The notes: generated by a model not told the origin, from the sequence alone. A DNA stretch of 64,000 nucleotides from Histomonas meleagridis (GCA_020186115.1 WSYJ01000157.1:496001-560000); one strand, 5' to 3'. Positions 50,592-60,446 are shown, counted from the first letter of the stretch. Numbers and translations are program-made.

Positions 50592-51276
50592 TGGATGATG
50601 TGAAAGAGGATTGTTTTTTCCGCTGGCAGAGGTTTTCAGTGAAATTTGAAAGCATATTCAAAATTTGTTAACATTACAAAAATATCATTTCAACATAAAA
50701 TAATTTAAACCAATATTTTCCAACGGTTAACATGTTATTGGGATTGAAATGGATCAATATTTGAGATTATTTGGTATGACAAGCCCATTTACAGGCATAA
50801 GAAAAAGAGGGACGCACAAACTCAGCAAAACCCAACAAAACGAACGCTTTCAAATTTTAACGGTTGCATTTTCACAAGTTTACAACAAATCATGTACTTT
50901 TATCTCAATTTTCTGAACTTATCTGCTGAGGAGTTTGACTAAGTTTATTTTACGAATTTTTTGGGAGTCTGAAAATTTCGTCAGCTTAAGGAGAAGCTAC
51001 TATAATCATTTTGTTTTAGAATTTTGCATTTTAAACAACAAATTCAAATGCCTGAAGCTCAGTTCACGGTTTTTATCCAACACAATTGCGGATATTTTTG
51101 ACCGTTTAAATGCCTGACGCAAATTTTCCCTAAAAATCACTTCCTTGAATGTCCTTCCCAACCTTACCACGAATCTCAGGGATTTTATATTTCATGAAAT
51201 ATAATGCTATATATTTCTTAGCTTGTATTTTATCTGTTCAATTGTTAGTTGTATTGGATTTGCTGTTTTATCTGGA
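50592..51276. other. Intergenic with several Myb-like motifs and a doubtful small ORF
   Basis: Motifs: CAACGGTTAAC near 50721, TTTAACGGTTGC near 50857 and TGACCGTTTAAA near 51098. An ORF of 54 codons from the ATG at 50749 (MDQYLRLFGMTSPF...) ends near 50913. It follows the first motif by about 20 bp but has no recognisable similarity. A second short frame from 51149 leads into the membrane-protein gene out of frame. Confidence 0.35.
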
Positions 51277-51690
51277 ATGGAATGGAGCAAACTTCGGCAT
51301 GACCATTCAACATATTCAGATCGTCTTAGTCACAACTTCAATATTCTATATGTTATGACAACCATTTCATGGTCGACACCAATTGTTTTTGTTTTTTATG
51401 GAGTGTTGATTGTATTAACGGGTAATAACAAAATATATGCCAATAATTATATCGCTTATCTTTCTTTAATCATTTTGTTTCTGATAGCATTAATAAATTT
51501 TTATTCTGATGTTTCTTGCTATGCTTATTCAACACCAGTGAAATGTCAAGAAATAAACCAAACACAGGGTTTGAGATTTACTGAAGAAACCTGCAAAAAA
51601 TATCATAAGAAATCCATTGCATTCTTTGTGATGTATATCATCGCATATTCTTCTCTTGTACTTACTCTTGTATTTATAGGTCTGATTTAA
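51277..51690 (+). CDS. Small multi-span membrane protein, start uncertain
   Basis: From the first in-frame ATG (MEWSKLRHDHS) the protein has 137 residues and three membrane helices, with a Cys-containing loop between the last two (SCYAYSTPVKC...EETCKKYHKK). The frame is open 25 codons further upstream to a stop at 51202-51204 and encodes another hydrophobic helix (LYFICSIVSCIGFAVL) but no ATG. A different frame supplies ATGs at 51149 and 51194 just before this helix. A one-base slip around 51200-51230 would join them into a tetraspan protein of about 160 residues. So either the start is at 51277 or the gene carries a frameshift or sequence error. No family assigned. Confidence 0.55.
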   Translation: MEWSKLRHDHSTYSDRLSHNFNILYVMTTISWSTPIVFVFYGVLIVLTGNNKIYANNYIAYLSLIILFLIALINFYSDVSCYAYSTPVKCQEINQTQGLRFTEETCKKYHKKSIAFFVMYIIAYSSLVLTLVFIGLI

Positions 51691-51923
51691 ATTCTTTTAT
51701 TATTACAATTATATAATGTAAAAAAATATTTTTGAATAAAATCTCGAAATTATTTTTGTTTTGTTATTAATAACAAATAATGATAGCAACTTTTTGAGGC
51801 GATGGTCGAGCCCATTTCTAAACCATGAATATATCGATATCTATCATTATGTCTATAACCATGACTTTTAACGAAAGCTTTCGTTGTTTAAAATGGAATT
51901 GTGAAAGTTTGTTTGAATTCTGA

Positions 51924-52721
51924 ATGAGCGAGAAGAAGGATCTTATTTCCATACAATTTAGCGCGAAACCAGGCGAGATAGTAGATGCTTGTTCAATTCT
52001 TGCAGACGCCGGATATATTTATGATGGAGATGAAGCAGAATCATCTAAAGTATCTTTGGTATTACAAAAAGTTCAATCAAAAATGGGGAAAATCGACACA
52101 GCCTACGATGAAGGTGATGGGTTTATTGATGATAGTGAGATTATTAATCTTAATTCTCAAGCTCACACACTTGATCCTTCTGCATTTCGTGTTGTTTTAT
52201 CATACCCTTCCACTAACCAAGCTCAATCCAATAAGCCAACACCCTCAAAATCGAGGCCAGATGAATCTAAGGCAGGACAAGGCGGTGATGATGATATAAC
52301 AGAACGATTATCTCCATTTATTGAGAAGATCAAACTTGTTACCTTAGCACCAATCGAAGCTCTTCTTGACAAGATAGCCTCGGGCAATTCCAAAGCTAAA
52401 GATCAAAAAATAGCATTAGCACCAGAAATGATTGATGCGATAGGTCAATGTATTGATGAAAAAGTTCGACTTGAAACAGAAAAATTAGGAGCAACCCCAT
52501 CAAAGAAGAAGATGGACCAATGGCGGAGGGATGCGTGCCAACTTATTTTCTCGCAATGTTTCACAGTCCACGAATTTACATTTGTTAAATCTTTGCGCAC
52601 GCTGCAGAACGCGTACAAAAAGTACAACGACAAAAAGGATGCGTCTGCAAATAAAGAAGCTGAAACAGAAAGTGCCCCACCTGTTAAAGAACTTCCTGAA
52701 GCACCTGTAAATGCTGAGTAA
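51924..52721 (+). CDS. Ubinuclein/Hpc2-like (HIRA complex) protein
   Basis: 265 residues. Around residues 55-100, IDTAYDEGDGFIDDSEIINL... resembles the Hpc2-related domain of ubinuclein, where a Y-D-x-x-D-x-F-I-D-D-S/T-E core contacts HIRA and histones. After a Ser/Pro linker, residues about 125-245 form an all-helical segment (ITERLSPFIEKIKLVTL..., RRDACQLIFSQCFTVHEFTF) consistent with the ubinuclein middle domain. The tail is acidic. Ubinuclein is a subunit of the HIRA H3.3 chaperone. The FIDDSE core is the main support, so the call is good but not certain. Confidence 0.65.
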   Translation: MSEKKDLISIQFSAKPGEIVDACSILADAGYIYDGDEAESSKVSLVLQKVQSKMGKIDTAYDEGDGFIDDSEIINLNSQAHTLDPSAFRVVLSYPSTNQAQSNKPTPSKSRPDESKAGQGGDDDITERLSPFIEKIKLVTLAPIEALLDKIASGNSKAKDQKIALAPEMIDAIGQCIDEKVRLETEKLGATPSKKKMDQWRRDACQLIFSQCFTVHEFTFVKSLRTLQNAYKKYNDKKDASANKEAETESAPPVKELPEAPVNAE

Positions 52722-53286
52722 AAAGTATTTAAATGTTTTAAGTCGAATTTTCATCATTATAAATGACTAATCCAATTTTTATTTTTTGTTTTCATAATGG
52801 TCTGCTTTCAATTATGCTGAAGATAATTTGATTTTAGAGGAAATGGATTTTGATATTAATCAATAGGATATTTGATTTCATTGAGTATTTAAATTCATAT
52901 ATTAGTGAAAGTTTTGGTAAAGCATCCAACTAAAGTTCTGATGAGTCATCTTGAAAGTCCTGATATATCATATTGAAAAATGGAGGTTTTGCATCATATT
53001 CATCTAATTATCAAACAATATAATAGCAAGCACATTTACATCATCATTTGGACGTTCTGATTTTTCAAGTTTCCACAACTTTTATATTTATTATTACGCA
53101 ATTTTACATTAATACAAATAATCAACAACAAGAAATTTCTTTTTAGTTATTATATCACAAAACAAATTATAGTTCCCGTTATTCATAAACATTGGCAGTT
53201 TTAACTCAACAAAAACAGAGGTCAATTTAATTACAAACATTATCGTAAAAAACCTATATAATATACCATTTTATTAGATTTATTTA
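52722..53286. other. Intergenic, no gene seen
   Basis: Convergent gap between ubinuclein-like and TSR1 genes. AT-rich with no ORF or RNA gene recognised. Confidence 0.5.
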
Positions 53287-55287
53287 TTAGAAAGAAACAG
53301 GGTCAGTTTTCATCTTTGGAAACACTCTCTTATATAAGTGCATACAAACGGTATCATCTGGCGATGTTATCTGTTCGAATTCAGCCTTAAAATGTCCCTT
53401 TAATCCAATTGGCTCCACGATGTGTCCTCTTCTTTTATTCTTTGTTTCCAAGTCGATATTTCTAAACCAAAGTACGTCATCCTTATTAAAGAACATCAGA
53501 GTGACTCTAGCTGTTCTTCCCATTGTTCTATAAGGGTTTCCAGTTAATGTTATTCTCTTAATTATCATTCTGTTTGTATCAACAGTCTTAATTGATCCCG
53601 TTCCTACAAAGCACATCATTCCGTCAATTTCTTTGAAATACGTCACGGGGCACCCCTGCATGTAAGCTGGCGCAATGAATGATGCGACTGCTGATTCACC
53701 GCTACCAAGCACTCGAATGAACAAATGTTTATCAGCTCGTGTATCTTCACTAAACAATGGACGAATCCATAAATTCCTAAAGCCACATATTATTAATAAT
53801 GTTTCTTTCGATCGAATCGGTACACCAGAATTGTTTTTAATGGACGCATTAATGACAGTAAGTCGCGTTTCATTTCTAAATAATCCATACATAGCAATGA
53901 TCCTTTCTGGTGGAATTCGTTCAAATATTTCATTATCTCCATTGGAAATCAATATGATGTTAACATATGAACCAATTGGTATATCTCCTTTCTGTTGATC
54001 TGCAACAGCATTTTCAGATGCCCGATTAAAGTTCGAAAATTCGTATATTTGTGCATACTGTGGTGGAAGTGATTCATATGGATCCCATGGTGAGTTTTGG
54101 AACGACTTAAGACCTCTGTATCTTCTTAATCGTTGATTTAATATAACTGTTCCATCATAATCAAATTCATCTGGGAATTGATAATCTTCAGGATTTCGCA
54201 TGAAGACTCCTTCTTCTGTCGGAATTGCTTCACGTTCATCTTCTGCAAGGTCATATACTTCGTTTTGTATATATTCGTTTCCTTCGAGATTCATATTTGC
54301 AAAATCGTTTTGAATTACTTCGATGTTCTGATTAAACCCAACTGTCTGTGGGGGATGGATCTCTTCTGTGATCACTGGATCGCCTTCAGAAGCTTGATAA
54401 ATCATTGGGTGACGTAACTGATCATTTGGAATAATGCCATTTGCTTCTTTAATTTGAAAGTCACCAACATATGGTATTGTTACGATCTGATGGACATCAA
54501 GAGGAGCTCCTCTTAGGTAACCTTCGATTGATATGTTTCCATCATCTAAAATTGTTAACTTCTGAATGAGCATATTGGGCCTGTTCATTTTCCAGGAAAT
54601 TTCGACTGGTGTTGTGACGGAAAGAAATCGCACAAATTGGGCAACATCGTCCACAGTAACAATTGGAAGAATTCGTTCAACATCTGGAAGACCTTGTTGA
54701 ATATAGTTACGATAGTTGACAATATCTGCATGAGGAATTGGTTGGCCTGTTGGGGAACAAACAGTAACTATTATTTGAGGTAATCCAATTGATTTCAAGA
54801 TACTGATGGCCATTGAACCCCACTCATCAAGTGGCTCATCTTTCATAAACATTAATACAATTATGTCTGAAACCTTGCCAACATCTATCAAAAAATCAAT
54901 TGAGCGCGCAATTGGTAATGGTGCAATTTTACATTGGAATTGTCCACCTACTAATATACCAGATGGAAACATTTGATCTGGTGCTTCTGGTTGGAAGTTA
55001 AGAATATTTAATAATTGGATTGGATCTGCATTTTCACTACATGGAAGAATTCCTACAACTTTTGGTGGCCCATTTTTAGAACCAACAAATTTAGATAATT
55101 TTGCAGCATTGATCTTGTTTTGACGCTGCGCATCTTTTGCTTGAAAACGACGACCTTTTTGGCCTTTCTCTGGTTTGATCAATGGTCCAGGAACTAGATT
55201 TTTTACCATTTTAAAATCACTTTGTTTTTTATGCCCTGACTTATGTGGCTTATTCTTTTGCTTTAGCGTGCTCCTATGATGGATCAT
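53287..55287 (-). CDS. TSR1: TSR1-like ribosome biogenesis factor
   Basis: 666 residues of the BMS1/TSR1 family, needed for 40S subunit maturation. The basic start HHRSTLKQKNKPHKSGHKK is typical. A GTPase-like fold lacking a P-loop follows, then the AARP2CN-type central region (PNMLIQKLTILDDGNISIEGYLRG). The conserved C-terminus has GNPYRTMGRTARVTLMFF, DDVLWFRNIDLETKNKRRGHI, EPIGLKGHFKAEF and MHLYKRVFPK. The absence of a G1 motif separates TSR1 from BMS1. The human protein is about 800 residues, so this one is shorter, mainly in the acidic middle. A GGAGACCGTTTA motif lies 50 bp before the ATG. Confidence 0.9.
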   Translation of the reverse strand: MIHHRSTLKQKNKPHKSGHKKQSDFKMVKNLVPGPLIKPEKGQKGRRFQAKDAQRQNKINAAKLSKFVGSKNGPPKVVGILPCSENADPIQLLNILNFQPEAPDQMFPSGILVGGQFQCKIAPLPIARSIDFLIDVGKVSDIIVLMFMKDEPLDEWGSMAISILKSIGLPQIIVTVCSPTGQPIPHADIVNYRNYIQQGLPDVERILPIVTVDDVAQFVRFLSVTTPVEISWKMNRPNMLIQKLTILDDGNISIEGYLRGAPLDVHQIVTIPYVGDFQIKEANGIIPNDQLRHPMIYQASEGDPVITEEIHPPQTVGFNQNIEVIQNDFANMNLEGNEYIQNEVYDLAEDEREAIPTEEGVFMRNPEDYQFPDEFDYDGTVILNQRLRRYRGLKSFQNSPWDPYESLPPQYAQIYEFSNFNRASENAVADQQKGDIPIGSYVNIILISNGDNEIFERIPPERIIAMYGLFRNETRLTVINASIKNNSGVPIRSKETLLIICGFRNLWIRPLFSEDTRADKHLFIRVLGSGESAVASFIAPAYMQGCPVTYFKEIDGMMCFVGTGSIKTVDTNRMIIKRITLTGNPYRTMGRTARVTLMFFNKDDVLWFRNIDLETKNKRRGHIVEPIGLKGHFKAEFEQITSPDDTVCMHLYKRVFPKMKTDPVSF

Positions 55288-55336
55288 TTGAAGATTTTAT
55301 ATATGACCACGGCCAAAATCACCAAATTCAGAGGAG

Positions 55337-55342
55337 ACCGTT
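55337..55342 (-). promoter_or_regulatory. Myb-site-like promoter motif (AACGGT on the minus strand)
   Basis: GGAGACCGTTTA at 55333-55344 is identical to the 12-mer upstream of POC1 at 25091-25102, but in the opposite orientation relative to its gene. Confidence 0.5.
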
Positions 55343-55942
55343 TATAGCTTCTACTGCAACGTAATTTTCCAGCATTAATTTGATTTATTTTACATAAAAT
55401 TTGATGTATAAAGACATCCAAAGATTGGATATTTTTTGTTGAATGTTTAAGTTCAAATTTATTTCTTAATATTTAAATTGATTTTTCGATATCATAGTAA
55501 GGTCTCACCAAAATATGAGTATTTTTAAAAACTTATTGTATTTTCATTACTATCATTAATGAATGGAATTATGTGACTTTATTAATGAACATTGATGCAC
55601 ATGAAGAAAATGAGAAGCATTAATTAATATAGACGTGAGGTACATTACTATAGAAATGTGTTAAGCGATTGCTCTGAAGAGGAATTCTTTTTTCGATCTT
55701 CAATAAAAAATGTGAAACAAAAAATTTGAACATCGATGACATGTCATTTGCCGAAATTTGAAACTTTTTGAGAAAAAATTTGGTATTGTGTTAAAACCGC
55801 ATAGATTTTGAGTCAATTTTGATAGTTCATAATGATTCAACTTTTTGAAATATTATTTTGTTGTTCATGTTAATTGCATCGGTTGATTTTGAGCTATCGT
55901 TAATATGTTTTGTCAGTTCACTTGTTAAAAGACAGACCTTGG
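55343..55942. other. Intergenic, no gene seen
   Basis: AT-rich divergent region upstream of TSR1 and the small basic protein. Short opposite-strand ORFs of about 60 codons overlap each other and have no supporting features. Confidence 0.45.
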
Positions 55943-56299
55943 ATGCCTCCCAAAAAACGAAGAATATTATTTTTAAGGTTTGCGACACAAGGTCACACAT
56001 ACACATCCACAAAAGGGTCAGATATCATGCTAAATGGTAAGCCCCTTGAAAATGGAAAGAGATCTCCAAAGAAGAGAGCAAACAGAAACAAAAAATTATC
56101 CTTATCAGGAACTACCGTGAATGTCTCAATTCCCCCAACAAACAGTGCATTTCAAAGTCAACCCAATTGCAAACAAACAACAGCTCCAAGTCCTTCAATT
56201 AATCTTACTGATCAAGAAATTGATCTTTCATCTTCATTCCACCAAGATTCACCAAAGTGGGACTTTTTATCTAGCAAATTTACTTTTGATGATGTTTAG
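55943..56299 (+). CDS. Small basic protein, unknown
   Basis: 118 residues from the first in-frame ATG (MPPKKRRILFLRF); a later ATG at 56027 (MLNGKPLENGKRSPKK) would give 91. Lys/Arg-rich first half, Ser/Thr/Gln-rich second half, ending in an aromatic/acidic motif, PKWDFLSSKFTFDDV, that looks like a conserved binding tail. No domain recognised. Composition differs from the random AT-rich DNA around it, which supports coding. Confidence 0.5.
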   Translation: MPPKKRRILFLRFATQGHTYTSTKGSDIMLNGKPLENGKRSPKKRANRNKKLSLSGTTVNVSIPPTNSAFQSQPNCKQTTAPSPSINLTDQEIDLSSSFHQDSPKWDFLSSKFTFDDV

Positions 56300-56652
56300 T
56301 GAATACCTTTTTGTTTATAACCATCTGCTACATATTGCGTTGTACTCAGTAAAATTACTAATATGTGAATTATATGGCTAATCTTTTTCATTTGTTTATG
56401 GACTTATCAATAAGCAAATAGGTTAAAGTGACATTCGACTTTTTGGAAACGATTTCAATCAAAACCGATCAAAAGGGCAATTTATTTTACATAAGCTTGT
56501 TATTCACTAATGAAATGGCAAAAATACTTTAAACATCTTAATAGACTTGATCATCAAATTTTAGTATATCAAGAAGGAAAAATTGCTTAAGTTGGGGCAA
56601 TTCGAAATAACAGCCAACTGGAAAATACAATATACTTTAAAAAAAATCATTT
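56300..56652. other. Intergenic, no gene seen
   Basis: Convergent gap before the NAXE stop. No feature recognised. Confidence 0.5.
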
Positions 56653-57336
56653 TTATTGACCTTTAATGAATTTATTCCATTTTTCATCATCTAAACAAAT
56701 TGGGGGCATTCCAATGTCAGTCACAATTAATTCACCTGTAAGTTCTTCTTTCCCGATTAATCCTTTCTTGGCGGCTGCAAAAGTGATGGTATGAGTGGCA
56801 TGCACACAAACACCGCAAATTTCACCAGTATCACCGTTCATGCCAGATGGAAGATCAACAGCAATCATTGGAATGCTGGTTGGTATAGCCTTTATAACGG
56901 AAGCAAATGGTTCTCTTACTTGTCCACGTGTTCCTGTACCAAGGAGACTGTCGATAAGTAATTCACAATCAGTAAGATTTTGTGTAAGTAAAACCATTTC
57001 ATCGGTTTCCTTTGGAAATCTAATGTCAATCTTTTCTTTGAGACAAAGGTTAAGGTATATTAAAGCATCACCAACATAAACGTCTGGTTGAGCCAATGCA
57101 ATTATTCTGACATTAATTCCTTTAAGTGAGAGTATATGAGCAATCACAAACCCATCACCAGCATTATTTCCTTTCCCTGCCAATATTCCGACATTTTTAA
57201 TGGTTGGATACTTTTGGAAAATGAAGTCTGCAACAGTTTTACCGGCATTATACATAAGAACAGAGCCTGGAATTCCAAGTTCATGAATTGCACGGCGGTC
57301 TGCTTCTTGCATTGTCTTCACAGCACAACTTTGCAT
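56653..57336 (-). CDS. NAD(P)H-hydrate epimerase (YjeF N-terminal domain)
   Basis: 227 residues, a complete YjeF_N domain. This enzyme interconverts R and S forms of damaged (hydrated) NAD(P)H so that the S-specific dehydratase can repair them. Signatures: MQEADRRAIHELGIPGSVLM at the start, GKGNNAGDGFVIA (54-66) and DLPSGMNGDTGEI (about 160-172), plus DSLLGTGTRG. No C-terminal ADP/ATP-dependent dehydratase domain is attached, unlike the bacterial fusion. It is divergent from the GTPase gene with only about 44 bp between start codons and a palindromic pair of Myb-like motifs in the gap. Confidence 0.93.
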   Translation of the reverse strand: MQSCAVKTMQEADRRAIHELGIPGSVLMYNAGKTVADFIFQKYPTIKNVGILAGKGNNAGDGFVIAHILSLKGINVRIIALAQPDVYVGDALIYLNLCLKEKIDIRFPKETDEMVLLTQNLTDCELLIDSLLGTGTRGQVREPFASVIKAIPTSIPMIAVDLPSGMNGDTGEICGVCVHATHTITFAAAKKGLIGKEELTGELIVTDIGMPPICLDDEKWNKFIKGQ

Positions 57337-57350
57337 TGGCTAATTGGATT

Positions 57351-57373
57351 AAACGGTTCCTGAGAAACCGTTT
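57351..57373. promoter_or_regulatory. Palindromic Myb-motif pair in a 44-bp divergent promoter
   Basis: AAACGGTT (57351-57358) and AACCGTTT (57366-57373) are exact reverse complements separated by 7 bp. The left arm is 14 bp from the NAXE ATG; the right arm is 7 bp from the nearest GTPase-side ATG (57381). There is hardly any other sequence between the genes, so this pair is the obvious bidirectional promoter core. Confidence 0.65.
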
Positions 57374-57380
57374 TGTGTGA

Positions 57381-58057
57381 ATGGTTTACAAAAAATTGAC
57401 AAAACGGGTAATGATAAAAAACAAATAAATCTCCAAATTCGAATTCTTGTTTGTAGTTCTGAACACAGCGCTGGAATTACAGCACTTGTCGAAAGCTATG
57501 TCTATGGCCATTTTAATCCAAACACAACTGCTACTCTTTTACAACATTGGGAATGCAATAAAATTGTTGATGGATTAGAGTATGAAATACATATTTATGA
57601 ATATGAAGATCTTAAACAATCTGAAAATTTTATAAAAGTGTACAATTTTCATGGAATTATAATCGTATGCGACTGTTCTCAAGAAAGTACATTTTATGAT
57701 CTTCATAAATTGTGTGAAGAAATATATCTAAAAAATGAAGGCACAGACATACCCATTGTTGTTTGTATCAGCAAAATTGATCTTTTCCAAAATGGACATT
57801 TCCAAATATCTCCAAATGAAGCAAAAAGAATTATCATCAATGAAGGTTTACCATTTTTTGAAACATCAGCAATGACTTGTACAGGTGTACAAAAACCATT
57901 CAAAAAGCTTATAAGAATCATCGAAGAAAAGTACCTCCAGAACAAGGTAAAAGTAACTGAACCCGATTTAAGCTTGGATGATTTATATATGAAATCAACA
58001 AAAAAAGAAAACGATTCTACACATTCATCCAGAAAAGAAGTTTGCACAATTTGTTAA
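57381..58057 (+). CDS. Ras/Rab-like small GTPase with degenerate nucleotide-binding site
   Basis: About 225 residues with a small-GTPase layout. The P-loop position reads CSSEHSAGITALVES, without GxxxxGK(S/T). Switch II has YEYEDLKQ in place of WDTAGQE. G4 is SKIDL instead of NKxD, and G5 ETSAM is kept. The C-terminus CTIC would be prenylated, so it is probably a membrane-bound pseudo-GTPase. Start problem: in the coding frame there is no ATG before the domain, only GTG at 57377. The ATG at 57381 is one base out of frame; a seventh A in the A-run at 57390-57395 would put it in frame. I take 57381 as the intended start, with an indel or base-call error. Confidence 0.65.
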
Positions 58058-58069
58058 TAAACATTTGAA

Positions 58070-58090
58070 GCCGTTTATATTTGTCCGTTT
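58070..58090 (+). promoter_or_regulatory. Two CCGTTT motifs in a 49-bp gap
   Basis: GCCGTTT (58070-58076) and TCCGTTT (58084-58090) lie between the GTPase stop and the ATG of the coiled-coil gene, 17-30 bp before that ATG. Confidence 0.45.
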
Positions 58091-58106
58091 AACAATTGAA
58101 CTGCAA

Positions 58107-58895
58107 ATGAGCTTGGATGACCTTTCTTTCCTTAATGACTTTCCAAAGTCAGGCCAAAACTTGCTTATAATGAGAATAAAACAATTGGAAAAAGAAAATA
58201 AATCACTTATTGAAATAAATGAAGGATATAAAAATGAATTACAACAAAAATCAATTGCTCTCCAAAAATCTACATCCGAATATGCTTCTCTTAAAAGCCA
58301 ATATGAGGAGTTGCTTCAACGCGTTTCGCAATTACGTTTAGAAAATCGAATCATTAAAAGCGCAAATTCTTCACCAAATAATTCTAATTCATCAGAAAAC
58401 TCAGATTTAATTGCTTCTTTGAGACGACAAACTCATCAAATTTCTCAAAGAAAAGAATTTTATAAATCTGAATTATCAAAATGTGAAGCAACAATATCTG
58501 ATCTTTCAGCCAAACTTGGTGAAGCTAACTCAAATAGTAAATGGGATAAAGCATTCGATGCATTTCTTCAAATCACTTCACCTTATCATTCCTTATTTCA
58601 AGATATTCAAGATGTAAAAGAAAAGCCAAGTTTCCTAATTGACGCCACAAAAAAGCTCATTTCAGTTCTTGATAATTCTGAGCCAAGGGAAAAATACATT
58701 TCACTCAAAAACAAACATAAAGAAATCTTAAACAGGTGCAAATTCCTTTTGGAAACACTAGCGAAAACGCAGAAATTAATTAAAGTCACGACAGAAAACA
58801 AGAAAAAAGAAGAGATAAAATTAGAAGTTGAAAAAATGCTTGAGTTTGTTATGATATACGAACAGAAAAGCCAAGAAATTGGAGACTTAAAATAG
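58107..58895 (+). CDS. Coiled-coil protein, unknown
   Basis: 262 residues from the first ATG (MSLDDLSFLNDF); the open frame upstream lacks ATG and contains the promoter motifs. Residues about 20-85 and 110-150 are heptad-rich coiled coils, separated by an Asn/Ser linker. The C-terminal half is helical, with Lys/Glu-rich ends. No signature ties it to a family; coiled-coil centrosomal or Golgi proteins are possible but unproven. Convergent with dolichol kinase. Confidence 0.7.
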   Translation: MSLDDLSFLNDFPKSGQNLLIMRIKQLEKENKSLIEINEGYKNELQQKSIALQKSTSEYASLKSQYEELLQRVSQLRLENRIIKSANSSPNNSNSSENSDLIASLRRQTHQISQRKEFYKSELSKCEATISDLSAKLGEANSNSKWDKAFDAFLQITSPYHSLFQDIQDVKEKPSFLIDATKKLISVLDNSEPREKYISLKNKHKEILNRCKFLLETLAKTQKLIKVTTENKKKEEIKLEVEKMLEFVMIYEQKSQEIGDLK

Positions 58896-59042
58896 TGTTT
58901 ATCTTTCATGTAAACAAAAAAGTGTGTTTATTTAAATTACGTTGGAAAAATATTTTCATGTGGCAAATTTTGTTGTCAAAATAAACAGATTTTATATTTT
59001 GCCAAATATTTAATTATTTAAATACTTTACAATATGCTTTTA

Positions 59043-60446
59043 TTAATGAATGAACACAGAGCAAAAACAAATCCAAGGGATCATTACAAATGGTAAAGTC
59101 AAATTATCTATTTGGGATGTGAAGGCCTCATCCAAAGCTGCGATTAATGAAGGAAATGCTAACGATAACAAATCTAATAATGAAAACTCGATTTTTGCAA
59201 ATAATTGAATAATGAACATACATAACCAAGTGCCTACAAAAGCACCAACAGTTCCTTCGTAAGACTTCTTTGATCCAGGCCATTTGTGTTTTCCGAAGTT
59301 TACACCAATAACCGATGCAGCTGCATCACCAATCGCCAAAACGCTGATTCCACAGATCTTTACCCTTATGGATCCCGGGGAATCTATGTCTGCTAATAAC
59401 ACAGGAAGGCCAAGTCCAAGGAGAAGGAAAAGGTGTGTTAGAACAAGTTCACCTCCATCTCTTTCATCAATGAAATCAGCAACATAATTGTTGATTATAG
59501 AGGAAATAAAAGGGAACTTTGTTACCCTTAAGCTTTCAATAAACAAGAAAACAAAAATAGCTCCACTAATACAGAGCTTGAGAAATGATGGATTAATCAA
59601 AACAGGCGGAACAAAGACAAGAAGAGCCATCAAATGGAAGAATTTTCTTTGGATGATTTGAGGAAAGTGTTTAAGACCTTTCCAAAACATTGAAATAAGA
59701 ATAAAAATTACGCAAACAATACCGCAATAACCAACGAGCAACAAGTGGTTAAACTGTATAATGTATGAAATAACTTCCGGTATATCTTTTAGTGTAATAA
59801 TTATTGGAACCAATACAACAAATACAATAATTGGTCGCTTCACACATAAAGCAAGAGCAATACAAATAACACCGAAAATAATAAAAACAGAAGAAAACTT
59901 TGTAATCCCTGTGGAATTCATTGCACTTGGAATTGGAAGGGAAACAAGTGATGAAACAAAAATGAACTCACCAATCGTAAATGAATTGGGTGCAAAACGT
60001 ATGAGAACAGTTAAAACAAACAGTGAAAGAGAAACAGCAAGAAAACATTGAAGTAAATATTTGATTTCCCATTGATATAAGAGAGATGAACCATATGTAA
60101 CAATGAGAGGTGCCCAAGGGCAAACCTTGAGGTCAGTAGTTGGTGTAAGTGATTTTGTGATAATAAAAAGTAAAACTGTGGAAATTGAAATTGTTATTGA
60201 AATCTGAAATAGATTTGATTCTAGCGCAGCAAGAGCTGATGGAATAGCAAGGCATCCGCATATAATACCGTTTCCAGCGCCTTGTCTGAATGTCGGCCGG
60301 TTATTGATATTATTTAAAACAGTTGATAATATTAAAAGAACAAATAGAAGAATAGCATCCACGATTTTGTGGTTATATGTTTTTAGGATGATACTAAGAA
60401 CTGTTCCAATAGACCAAGTGATTGCGTCTAATGTTTCCAAGTTCAT
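59043..60446 (-). CDS. Dolichol kinase
   Basis: About 467 residues with some 13-15 membrane helices. The C-terminal third has RKFFHLMALLVFVPP and the CTP-binding signature GDAAASVIGVNFGKHKWPGS followed by KKSYEGT, typical of dolichol kinase, which makes dolichyl phosphate for N-glycosylation, GPI and O-mannosylation at the ER. A longer ORF begins at the ATG at 60509. I prefer the internal ATG at 60446 (MNLETLDAITW) because a Myb-like AAACGGC lies 20 bp before it, inside the would-be extension. The added 21 residues look like translated leader. The O-mannosyltransferase at 0.3-1.8 kb would use its product. Confidence 0.85.
   Translation of the reverse strand: MNLETLDAITWSIGTVLSIILKTYNHKIVDAILLFVLLILSTVLNNINNRPTFRQGAGNGIICGCLAIPSALAALESNLFQISITISISTVLLFIITKSLTPTTDLKVCPWAPLIVTYGSSLLYQWEIKYLLQCFLAVSLSLFVLTVLIRFAPNSFTIGEFIFVSSLVSLPIPSAMNSTGITKFSSVFIIFGVICIALALCVKRPIIVFVVLVPIIITLKDIPEVISYIIQFNHLLLVGYCGIVCVIFILISMFWKGLKHFPQIIQRKFFHLMALLVFVPPVLINPSFLKLCISGAIFVFLFIESLRVTKFPFISSIINNYVADFIDERDGGELVLTHLFLLLGLGLPVLLADIDSPGSIRVKICGISVLAIGDAAASVIGVNFGKHKWPGSKKSYEGTVGAFVGTWLCMFIIQLFAKIEFSLLDLLSLAFPSLIAALDEAFTSQIDNLTLPFVMIPWICFCSVFIH

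Noticed and set aside
50749-50913. 54-codon ORF after a CAACGGTT motif
   Set aside because: Short and without similarity; it may simply be upstream DNA of the membrane-protein gene. Not listed as a gene.
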